In this document: positions 57,356 to 64,000 of the stretch, piece by piece | Numbering within the stretch: the stretch's first letter is position 1 | Layout of the letters: each line of letters starts with the position of its first letter | DNA from: Nocardia iowensis | Lineage (GTDB): Bacteria > Actinomycetota > Actinomycetes > Mycobacteriales > Mycobacteriaceae | Length of the DNA: 64,000 nt | Assembly: GCF_019222765.1 (NCBI RefSeq) | Contig: NZ_CP078145.1 | Location: 7,254,001 to 7,318,000 of the forward strand | Direction of reading: 5' to 3' | Translations under genes and position numbers: made by a program | The notes under the pieces: model-generated | Told to the model about the DNA's origin: nothing | The model's database searches: none | The model's input: only the letters and a program-made list of their open reading frames with translations

Positions 57356-57679
57356 TCATGCCGGGACCGCGACCTTGCGCGGGCGACCGCGCGGGCGCTT
57401 GCGAGCGATGACGACCCCCTGTTCGAAGATCTCACCACCCCAGACACCCCACGGCTCACGCCGATCCATGGCCGCGCTCAAGCAGCCCTTACGGATGGGG
57501 CAGCTGGCGCACAGCGCCTTGGCCTGCTCCAACTGGTTAGGGCTCTCGGCGAACCAGAGATCGGGGTCTCCGGCACGGCAAGGCAGAACCTTGTTGACCT
57601 CCCTGGGCCGGGTAGTCGGCGCCACGGTTCGGCATGTCACGTCAGTAGTGGCCGTCGGCCATTCCTGGGCGGTGAACAC
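57356..57679 (-). CDS. whiB7: WhiB7 transcriptional regulator
   Basis: A 107-residue WhiB protein. Four cluster-binding Cys C34, C57, C60, C66 (spacing C-x22-C-x2-C-x5-C), the GVWGGE turn (78-83) and a C-terminal AT-hook RGRPRK (97-102), the combination that defines WhiB7. With SigA it activates intrinsic antibiotic-resistance genes. AAGGAG lies six bases before GTG 57679. A WhiB7-type promoter, a leader ORF and an attenuator upstream show that expression is controlled by translation stress. Confidence 0.93.
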   Translation of the reverse strand: MFTAQEWPTATTDVTCRTVAPTTRPREVNKVLPCRAGDPDLWFAESPNQLEQAKALCASCPIRKGCLSAAMDRREPWGVWGGEIFEQGVVIARKRPRGRPRKVAVPA

Positions 57680-57753
57680 GTCGTTCTCCTTCAGCTCGTT
57701 GCAGCGGTTCGTTACGTTGTCCGCGAAACCGGTGCCGGCTGGCTGAAGGGCCG

Positions 57754-57795
57754 AAAAAGATTGGCCACGGTTTCGCTTCGTGCGATCCGTGGCCA
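57754..57795 (-). terminator. attenuator terminator in the whiB7 leader
   Basis: Arms TGGCCACGG and CCGTGGCCA (9 bp, 57795-57787 and 57770-57762) followed on the minus strand by ATCTTTTTC. It lies between the leader ORF (stop 57819) and whiB7. In mycobacteria the whiB7 leader contains such a ribosome-controlled terminator. Confidence 0.85.
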
Positions 57796-57818
57796 GGAGG
57801 TCTGGGAGGGAGATTCCC

Positions 57819-58154
57819 CTACCTAGGTATTCGACATCTCTGTCGAGTCCTGATCACGATCGCTTGGTTTGCGGGGCGGAGGCGTGCTGCCTGCAGATCC
57901 GCCGGCTCATAACCGGCTTCTGCTGCGATGACGACAACGTCGTCTGCCGTGTTGACGGCAGACGGGTGCCAGCTACCCGCGTTGGGCTTGTCCTGCATGA
58001 CGGTGCACAGGGCATGCATGGGCGCGAGTTGCGCTTGCGTGCCGAACGCACCGATTTCGGACAGACCGATCCCCTGCAAGGCGAGGATCCCCCGGGAGGC
58101 CGACATGGGTGAGTTCACCGCAACGTCGATGGCGTTGAAGTACGTGGTGTTCAT
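57819..58154 (-). CDS. whiB7 leader ORF (uORF)
   Basis: A 111-codon ORF (MNTTYFNAIDVAVNSPMSAS... DDVVVIAAEAGYEPADLQAA) that lies completely within the whiB7 leader: it begins about 70 bases after the likely transcription start and stops 23 bases before the attenuator stem. AAGGAGGGAGG precedes its ATG. By position it is the upstream ORF whose stalled translation would prevent terminator formation. It is longer than the short uORF I expect in mycobacteria, and whether the peptide itself has a role is unknown. Confidence 0.7.
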   Translation of the reverse strand: MNTTYFNAIDVAVNSPMSASRGILALQGIGLSEIGAFGTQAQLAPMHALCTVMQDKPNAGSWHPSAVNTADDVVVIAAEAGYEPADLQAARLRPANQAIVIRTRQRCRIPR

Positions 58155-58230
58155 CGGTCTGCCTCCCTCCTTACTCGTTATCTGTCTGACGACTGTGCGC
58201 GCCGGGATGACCTCCCGGTGCGTGAATCCA

Positions 58231-58267
58231 ACCATAGGCAAGTTCGCCGAACCGTACAACCTATTTT
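58231..58267 (-). promoter_or_regulatory. whiB7-type autoregulated promoter
   Basis: On the minus strand: AAAAT just upstream of TTGTAC (-35, 58259-58254), 17 bases, then TATGGT (-10, 58236-58231). An AT-rich element directly upstream of the -35 is the recognition site for the WhiB7 AT-hook, so this is probably the promoter by which WhiB7 activates its own gene. It lies right after the uvrD2 stop. Confidence 0.7.
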
Positions 58268-60436
58268 CTACCTGCGGTTTTGGGGTCTTGCGCGCAGCCG
58301 CGAAGCGATGATCGCAAGCACCTCGGCGCCGTACTGGTCGAGCTTCTTCGCGCCGATCCCCGCGATCGCGGCCAGCGCGGCGTCGTCACCTGGGAGTTGT
58401 TCGGCGATGGCGGTGAGCGTGGTGTCGGTGAACACCACGAACTCGCGCACCTGTAGTGCCTGTGCCTTCTCCGCGCGCCACTCCTGCAGAGCCACCAGCA
58501 GTTCGGCGTCGAGCTCCGCCGGGCAGCGACGACAGCGGCCAAGCATAGTCGCATAGGTGCCGATCAGTGGTTTGGCACACACTCGGCAGGTGGGACGGAC
58601 ACCCTTGGCCTCCGTGACCGGTGCCGCGATCCTGGAGGCGGGCGAGTCGTCCGGTACCAGGCCATTGAGGAACCGGGAGCGTCGTCGCGTGCGCCGCTTG
58701 CCCTCGCCGCGCGCCAGCGCCCAGGACAGCTGCAGATGTTCGCGCGCCCTGGTCACGCCGACGTAGAGCAGCCGCCGCTCCTCCTCCAGCTTCGCCTCGT
58801 CACCGACCGAGCCGTCGTCGGCGAGCACGTGCGCGATCGGCAGCGTGCCGTCAGTCAGCCCGACCAGGAAGACCGCGTCCCACTCCAGGCCCTTGGCGGC
58901 ATGCAGCGAGGCAAGCGTGACGCCCTGCACGGTCGGTGGGTGCCGCGCCTCGGTGCGCGCGGCCAGCTCGCGCAGCAGACCGGGCAGGTCGAGTTCCTCG
59001 TCGTGCGCGACCAATTCCTCGGTGAGGTTGACCAGCGCGACCAGCGAGGCCCATTTCTCCCGCGCCTGGGCGCCGACGGGTTCGGCCGTGGTCAGGCCGA
59101 CCGGCGCCAGCACCGCCCGGACCAACGTGACCAGCGCGGGGCCGCTACGCGCCGCGCCGGGCAGGTCCTCGCGCGAGGCGGCCTGACGCAACGCCGACAC
59201 GGCCTGCCGGACCTCGGGGCGCGAGAAGAACCCCTCGCCACCACGCACCTGATAGGCGATGCCACGCTCGGTCAGCGCCTGCTCGTAGCTCTCGGACTGC
59301 GCGTTGATCCGGTACAGCACGGCGATCTCGGCGGCGGGCGTGCCCGCATCGATCAGCCGCTTGATCGACTTGGCGACCGCGGCGGCCTCGGCCGGGCCGT
59401 CGTCGTATTCGGCGAAGACCGGCTCCGGGCCGTCCGGCCGCTGGCCGATGAGCTGCAGCCGGGTGCCGGCGATGCGACCGCGCGCGACGCCGATCACCCG
59501 GTTGGCCAGCGAGACGACCTGCGGGGTCGAGCGATAGTCGCGTTCCAGCCGGACCACGGTGGCGTCGGGGAAGCGGCGGGAGAAGTCGAGCAGGTAGCCG
59601 GGGGTCGCCCCGGTGAACGAGTAGATCGTCTGGTTGGCGTCGCCGACCACGGTCAGGTCGTCGCGGTCGCCGAGCCAGGCATCGAGCACCCGCTGCTGCA
59701 ACGGGGTGACGTCCTGGTACTCGTCGACCACGAAGCTGCGATAGCGACCGCGGAATTCGTCGGCGACCGCCGGATAGTCCTCCAGTGCCGCCGCGGTGTG
59801 CAGCAGCAGATCGTCGAAGTCCAGCAGCAGGCCGTCCGGGGTGGCCTTGAGTTTCTCGTAGCCCGCGTAGACCTCGGCCACCCGCAGCGCGTCGTACGGC
59901 GTCTCGCGGCGCTGCTTGGCCACCGCCGCCGGATAGTCCTCGGGCGCGATGAGCGATGCCTTCGCCCATTCGATCTCGCTCAGCAGGTCGCGGACGCTGT
60001 CGGTGGCCGAGGAGAGCCCGGCCCGGTTCGCCGCCTGCGCGACGATCGGGAACTTGCCGTCGATCAGCCGCCACGGCACGTCGCCGACGATCTGCGGCCA
60101 GAAGTACTTGAGCTGGCGCAGCGCGGCAGCGTGGAAGGTGCGCGCCTGCACCTGGTTCGCGTCGCCGCCGAGGCCGAGCGCGCGCAACCGGTTGCGCAGC
60201 TCCCCTGCCGCCCGCGCGGTGAAGGTCACCGCGAGCACCTGGTCGGCCTTCACGTGGCCAGCGGACACCAGATGCGCGATGCGATGAGTGATGGTCCTGG
60301 TCTTGCCGGTACCCGCCCCCGCGAGTACACACACCGGACCCCGCGGCGCGCGCACCGCGGCGGCCTGTTCGGGGTCGAGCGCATCCAGCTCGAGGCCGGC
60401 TGGTTGGTGTGTACTGGTTGACGACACGGCACCCAT
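58268..60436 (-). CDS. uvrD2: ATP-dependent DNA helicase UvrD2
   Basis: A 722-residue superfamily 1A helicase, ortholog of Rv3198c. Walker [11 protein letters not shown] near the N-terminus (about 35-45), motif [12 protein letters not shown], motif [19 protein letters not shown], motif [15 protein letters not shown], and a C-terminal zinc motif CRVCAKPL...CRRC followed by an HRDC domain (about 640-720), the feature that separates UvrD2 from UvrD1. It acts in DNA repair and is essential in mycobacteria. ATG 60436 or 60439 is the start. Confidence 0.92.
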   Translation of the reverse strand: MGAVSSTSTHQPAGLELDALDPEQAAAVRAPRGPVCVLAGAGTGKTRTITHRIAHLVSAGHVKADQVLAVTFTARAAGELRNRLRALGLGGDANQVQARTFHAAALRQLKYFWPQIVGDVPWRLIDGKFPIVAQAANRAGLSSATDSVRDLLSEIEWAKASLIAPEDYPAAVAKQRRETPYDALRVAEVYAGYEKLKATPDGLLLDFDDLLLHTAAALEDYPAVADEFRGRYRSFVVDEYQDVTPLQQRVLDAWLGDRDDLTVVGDANQTIYSFTGATPGYLLDFSRRFPDATVVRLERDYRSTPQVVSLANRVIGVARGRIAGTRLQLIGQRPDGPEPVFAEYDDGPAEAAAVAKSIKRLIDAGTPAAEIAVLYRINAQSESYEQALTERGIAYQVRGGEGFFSRPEVRQAVSALRQAASREDLPGAARSGPALVTLVRAVLAPVGLTTAEPVGAQAREKWASLVALVNLTEELVAHDEELDLPGLLRELAARTEARHPPTVQGVTLASLHAAKGLEWDAVFLVGLTDGTLPIAHVLADDGSVGDEAKLEEERRLLYVGVTRAREHLQLSWALARGEGKRRTRRRSRFLNGLVPDDSPASRIAAPVTEAKGVRPTCRVCAKPLIGTYATMLGRCRRCPAELDAELLVALQEWRAEKAQALQVREFVVFTDTTLTAIAEQLPGDDAALAAIAGIGAKKLDQYGAEVLAIIASRLRARPQNRR

Positions 60437-60487
60437 CATGACAGTGACCGCCGACAACTCACGCCGCCCGCGCAATACTGTCGCCTC

Positions 60488-61759
60488 GTGGCCCCCGACA
60501 CGCCGTCAGCTGACGCCCGCCCGACCGACCGGCACGCAACGTGGATGGAGTTGTTCTTCGACCTCGTCGCGGTCGCCGGGATCGGCCAGCTCACCCATCT
60601 GCTGCACCGTGGCCCCTCGCTCGCCGATTTCGGCCTGTATCTGCTGCTCTACCTGGCCTTCTGGACGGCATGGGCGTGCATGATGCTGTACGGGAACATC
60701 GCTCGCGACCAGACCCGGATCCCGCTGATGCTCGCGACGATGCTCGGCCTCGGACTGATGGCGGGTGCGGTCGCGGGCATCCCGGACCGGCACGCGACCA
60801 CGTTCGCCGCGGTCTATGTGCTCGTGCGCGCCGTCGCGGCACAGGTCTGGGGCCGCGGCACGCTGGTGGTCGACTGGCCGATCGCGCAACTGTCCATCGG
60901 GGTGCTGCCGTGGATCGTCTCGCTGTGGGTGCCCGAACCGTGGAAGTACTGGCTGTGGGCGCTCGGCCTGGCACTGGATCTGTGGCTGATGTTCGGGATG
61001 ACCGGCGAACGGATGATGGCGGGCGCCCAGGACGCGATCGATCGCAGGTTCCGCACCTCACGCCGCTTCAAGGACATCGAGCCGCCGAAAATCCGTGCGG
61101 TGCACGCCGATTCGCCGCACCTCGGCGAACGTCTCGGCCTGTACGTGATCATCGTGCTCGGCGAGGGCGTCATCGCGGTGATCGGCGCGGTCGGTGGCGT
61201 GCCGTGGAACGCGCGGGTGCTCGCCTTGGGTTTCGGCGCCTTCGTCGTCCTCGCGGTCCTGTGGGCACTGACCCTGATGTACGGCTTCATACCGCGCCTG
61301 ATGGCGGGCGAGGATCCGGAAGGTTCGATACCGAGGCAGTACGTGATGGCGATGCACTGCTGGATCACCGGCGCGATCGCCACCATCGCGGCCGGTCTCG
61401 GGCTGGCCGTCGAACACGCGAAGGGGCATGTGTCCACCGGCATCGGCTGGTCGCTGTGCGGCGGTGCGGCGGCGTATTTCGTGATCACCGGGCTCGGCGG
61501 GATGCGCAGTGGTGCGGGGTGGCGCTGGATCCTGACCTGGCCGCTGCCCTGTGCGGTGCTCGCGGTGCTGCTCGGCGCGTTCGGTCCACACATCGGTGCG
61601 CTCGGGTTGGTGTATGGAGTCGTGGCCATTTTCCTCGTTGCGCTGCTGTTCCAGACCTACGCCTCGGGCAAGTGGCGCACCGGATCGGGCCCCGACCGCC
61701 CGCGCCGGAAGCCGTGGCGGCGGCCGGACCATGGCCTTGGCATCGATGAGGTCTTATAG
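60488..61759 (+). CDS. low-temperature requirement protein A (LtrA) family membrane protein
   Basis: A 423-residue integral membrane protein. It begins [20 protein letters not shown], the LtrA family signature (W-x-ELFFDL-x-FV), followed by about ten hydrophobic helices and a conserved central [16 protein letters not shown], the LGE motif. LtrA proteins are found in many Actinobacteria with unknown transport or stress function. Divergent from uvrD2 with a 51-base gap, and its last bases overlap the MarR gene. Not part of the mycobacterial core order. Confidence 0.85.
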   Translation: MAPDTPSADARPTDRHATWMELFFDLVAVAGIGQLTHLLHRGPSLADFGLYLLLYLAFWTAWACMMLYGNIARDQTRIPLMLATMLGLGLMAGAVAGIPDRHATTFAAVYVLVRAVAAQVWGRGTLVVDWPIAQLSIGVLPWIVSLWVPEPWKYWLWALGLALDLWLMFGMTGERMMAGAQDAIDRRFRTSRRFKDIEPPKIRAVHADSPHLGERLGLYVIIVLGEGVIAVIGAVGGVPWNARVLALGFGAFVVLAVLWALTLMYGFIPRLMAGEDPEGSIPRQYVMAMHCWITGAIATIAAGLGLAVEHAKGHVSTGIGWSLCGGAAAYFVITGLGGMRSGAGWRWILTWPLPCAVLAVLLGAFGPHIGALGLVYGVVAIFLVALLFQTYASGKWRTGSGPDRPRRKPWRRPDHGLGIDEVL

Positions 61760-62212
61760 GCGGTCGCGCAAGCTGCGCAGTTCGCCAGCGAACTGCCGGG
61801 TCCGGCCATCGAGCGGGCCGAAGAACTCGCGGTCACAGGCTTCCACCGCGACCACCGCCCGATTCGCCAGTGCCGCACCGGCTTCCGTCGCCACCAGCGA
61901 CTTCGCTCGCCGATCGCTCGGATGGTCGCGGCGCTCGATCAGCCCCTTCTGTTCGAGCGCGCGCAGCACCTGGGAGGTCATCATCGGGTCGGTGGCGGCG
62001 TGTGCGGCGAGGTCGCGCTGCCGGACCGGATCGTCGGTGACCGCCAGGTAGGTGAGCGAGGCCAGCAGCACGAACTGCACGTGGGTCAGGTCGAACGGCG
62101 CGAGTGCCGCCCGCTGCGCCGCCTGCCATCGGTTGGTCACCTGCCAGAGCAGCAAGCCGGGACTCTCGTCGGCGTGCTCGAACTCGTTGCGTAGCCCGTC
62201 ATGTTCGATCAT
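61754..62212 (-). CDS. MarR-family regulator
   Basis: A 152-residue winged-helix regulator: FDLTHVQFVLLASLTYLAVT, the recognition region RQRDLAAHAATDPMMTSQVL and the wing RRDHPSDRRAKSLVATEAG. It overlaps the convergent ltrA gene by six bases, and may regulate it or the divergent mrx1. MarR proteins usually bind small ligands and repress efflux or stress genes. Confidence 0.88.
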   Translation of the reverse strand: MIEHDGLRNEFEHADESPGLLLWQVTNRWQAAQRAALAPFDLTHVQFVLLASLTYLAVTDDPVRQRDLAAHAATDPMMTSQVLRALEQKGLIERRDHPSDRRAKSLVATEAGAALANRAVVAVEACDREFFGPLDGRTRQFAGELRSLRDRL

Positions 62213-62456
62213 CGGACTCCTTCACTCACCCGCCATGGCCTTCGCGATCACGCGTGGTCGTGTGTGGTGAGTTCTATCAGGCCGCGCCGCAACATGATTC
62301 CCCAGTTCGGCACGCTGGTGAGATCCAGTTCGCCGCGCAGCTGGTCGATCGCCCACCTCCTTCTCCCCGGTCCGGTATCGCGGTGAACGCGCGGACCGGA
62401 GCGCCGCCTGTGCGGCTGGGTGGAACAGGGACGGCCCGAGCGGCGTTGAACCGTCC

Positions 62457-62714
62457 GTGACTGATGCGACTCCCGACCTGACGATGTACTCGACCACGTG
62501 GTGCGGCTACTGCCGCAGGCTGAAGAAGCAGCTGGAAGAGGCCGGTATCAGCTATCTCGAGATCGACATCGAGCAAGATCCGGCGTCGGCCGAGTTCGTC
62601 GGCAGCGTCAACGGCGGCAACCATGTGGTTCCGACGGTGAAGTTCGCGGACGGCTCGACCGCGACCAATCCCTCGCTGGCCGCCGTCAAGCAGGCCCTCG
62701 CCACCCTGTCCTGA
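62457..62714 (+). CDS. mrx1: mycoredoxin 1
   Basis: An 85-residue glutaredoxin-like protein with active site C16-G-Y-C19 (STTWCGYCRRLKKQLEEAGI), cis-Pro motif HVVPTVKFADG and a typical thioredoxin fold length. Ortholog of Rv3198A; it reduces mycothiol-mixed disulfides on proteins, and mycothiol is made by Actinobacteria. GTG 62457 is the start. Located as in mycobacteria between uvrD2 and nudC, but here separated from uvrD2 by ltrA and marR. Confidence 0.9.
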   Translation: MTDATPDLTMYSTTWCGYCRRLKKQLEEAGISYLEIDIEQDPASAEFVGSVNGGNHVVPTVKFADGSTATNPSLAAVKQALATLS

Positions 62715-62783
62715 GTACCGCATACGCGGTCTCGAGCACCGCATCCGCGCGGGCCGCACCGGCCCGTCGCGGATTTTCCCTGG

Positions 62784-63686
62784 TCAGTCGAGCGCGGCCC
62801 AGGATTCCATGATGGTGCGGGCGATGGAGATCGACCCCGGCAGCAGCAGCCGCGCGCCGGTGCCCTGCGCCGACCAATCGCCGACGGCCAATGCCTCGCG
62901 CACCTCGGCGCGGGTGAACCAGTGTGCCTCGGCGATCTCGCCGTCGGAGAAGACCAGCGGCTGCGCGGGGTCACCGACCGCGGCGAACCCGAGCATCAGC
63001 GACCGAGGGAACGGCCACGGCTGGCTGCCAAGGTAGTGGATGTCGTGGACATCGACGCCGACCTCCTCCTTCACCTCCCGCTCGACGCACCGCTCCAGCG
63101 ACTCGCCCGCCTCGACGAACCCGGCGAGCAGCGAGAACAGCGATTGCGGCCAGCTGTGCTGGCGCGCGAGCAGCACCTGGTCGGCGCCGTCGTGGATCAG
63201 GCAGATGACCGCGGGGTCGATCCGCGGGAACTCCTCGTAACCGCTCTCGGTGATCCGGGACCAGCCGCCCTTGCTCGACGTGGTCACCGTGCCGTCGGCA
63301 CCGTTGAATCCGGCCTTGTCATGCCAGTTCAGCAGGGCCACCGCGGTGGAGAGCACCCCGGCGGTGAGATCGTCGACGGTGTTGGACATGCCGCGCAGGT
63401 CGGTCAGCGACCCTTGCAGGCTCGGATCACGCACGGCCCACAAATGGATGCCGCCATCGATGCCGAGGAACACCGCCGCGGGACTCGGCTCGGCCGACAG
63501 ATCGATCGCCTTGTCCAGCACGAGCGCGCCGTTCTCGAACCGGACCTGGCCGCGGGCATTCACCCGCAGCAGCTTGGCGTCGCGCCACCCCTCCTTCAAT
63601 GCCTGCTCATCGGCGCGCGTCTCCTCGGCGCGATCGAGCACGGAACGGGAGAGCAGCGGAACACCATTGAGTTGAAAGACCGGCAC
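62784..63686 (-). CDS. nudC: NAD+ diphosphatase NudC
   Basis: A 300-residue Nudix enzyme that cleaves NADH/NAD+ and NAD caps on RNA. The Nudix box is GFVEAGESLERCVEREVKEE with VGV following (about 195-218), and the NudC-specific SQPWPFPRSLM motif lies just after it (about 227-238). The usual four-Cys zinc ribbon before the Nudix domain is missing: the region reads GFNGADGTVTTSSKGG with no Cys, as in some mycobacterial enzymes. Ortholog of Rv3199c. Confidence 0.9.
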   Translation of the reverse strand: MPVFQLNGVPLLSRSVLDRAEETRADEQALKEGWRDAKLLRVNARGQVRFENGALVLDKAIDLSAEPSPAAVFLGIDGGIHLWAVRDPSLQGSLTDLRGMSNTVDDLTAGVLSTAVALLNWHDKAGFNGADGTVTTSSKGGWSRITESGYEEFPRIDPAVICLIHDGADQVLLARQHSWPQSLFSLLAGFVEAGESLERCVEREVKEEVGVDVHDIHYLGSQPWPFPRSLMLGFAAVGDPAQPLVFSDGEIAEAHWFTRAEVREALAVGDWSAQGTGARLLLPGSISIARTIMESWAALD

Positions 63687-63730
63687 CCATCGAGACTATC
63701 GCGCCGAACGCCCGCCGCCCCGGCGCGGCC

Positions 63731-64000
63731 TTACTTGGCCGTGCGCCGGATGTAGAGCAGCTTGTCGCCCATCTCGAGCGAGTCCACTTCCGGCTCACCC
63801 ACCCGGGAAAGGACGCCCGCGCGCACCACCCCGAGCACGATGTCGCTCAGGTGCCGCGGCGAGCCGCCGATCTCCGAGGGCTCCACCTCGCGCTCGGCGA
63901 TCGCGAAACCCTCCTCGGGGGTGAGCAGGTCTTCCATCATCTCGACCACCGACGGCGTAGTCGTCGCGACGCCGAGCAACCGGCCCGCCGTCTCCGAGGA
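63731..64000 (-). CDS. potassium channel/TrkA-C protein, partial (N-terminus outside window)
   Basis: The last 89 codons of a gene that continues past 64000. The visible part (TPEEGFAIAEREVEPSEIGG, VVRAGVLSRVGEPEVDSLEM and GDKLLYIRR) is a TrkA-C-like regulatory domain end. By synteny with Rv3200c it should be an ion channel of the potassium channel family with a TrkA-N domain upstream. Confidence 0.75.
   Translation of the reverse strand, partial: SSETAGRLLGVATTTPSVVEMMEDLLTPEEGFAIAEREVEPSEIGGSPRHLSDIVLGVVRAGVLSRVGEPEVDSLEMGDKLLYIRRTAK

Overview
The window is GC-rich DNA from an actinobacterium of the order Mycobacteriales; Nocardia or a close relative is my best guess. The evidence is the right-hand quarter: from about 46.9 to 64 kb it carries rpf, a UPF0182 gene, a PDZ/Lon-like protease, DUF2342, a ThiF/cyclodehydratase-like gene, an ABC1 kinase, whiB7, uvrD2, mycoredoxin, nudC and a potassium channel gene. 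That order matches the Rv3193c-Rv3200c neighbourhood of Mycobacterium tuberculosis, with a few local insertions (XRE-cupin regulator, LtrA, MarR). The rest, 1 to about 46.2 kb, is a prophage whose left end lies outside the window. It is integrated in the 3' half of an initiator tRNA-fMet gene (46244-46317), next to its tyrosine integrase.

Prophage layout, right to left. At 42-46 kb are integrase, a plus-strand repressor, a divergent Cro-like gene, an AAA/RecA-like ATPase and small HTH proteins. At 33.7-42 kb are a replication protein with a duplicated N-terminal domain, a DnaB-like helicase, and a tightly overlapping set of small zinc-ribbon and unknown genes plus a PAS-domain protein. At 20.7-33.6 kb is a cargo-like region: five small predicted secreted proteins, an ECF sigma factor, an XRE-TPR regulator with a NUDIX hydrolase, a family 2 glycosyltransferase, a three-gene operon of unknown function and degraded fragments. 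At 15.4-20.7 kb is a block of mostly plus-strand small genes, three of them paralogues, each preceded by an RNA hairpin. From 14.9 kb down to 1 is the late operon on the minus strand: PAPS-reductase-like protein, two small-terminase-like genes, TerL, portal, scaffold, P22-like coat, connector/stopper/tail-terminator genes, tail tube, tail chaperones with a programmed -1 frameshift, and the tape measure with a lytic transglycosylase domain.

The most unusual observations are: (i) hairpins with unrelated, internally compensated stems but a common CTAGCAC loop, at four places linked to an ATCTACGGGAG-type motif just before a start codon, which looks like a new start-associated regulatory element analogous in layout to the SAS/ESAS sites of cluster K mycobacteriophages; (ii) two plus-strand moron genes inside the minus-strand tail operon, one a membrane pentapeptide-repeat protein and one with an amyloid-like Asn/Gly motif; (iii) a 347-base stretch with no CpG at all between the late and the plus-strand blocks; and (iv) short leader peptides whose stop codons overlap the starts of the integrase and of the RecA-like gene. 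In the host part, rpf has two CRP/GlxR-type sites and whiB7 has its own promoter, a leader ORF and an attenuator.
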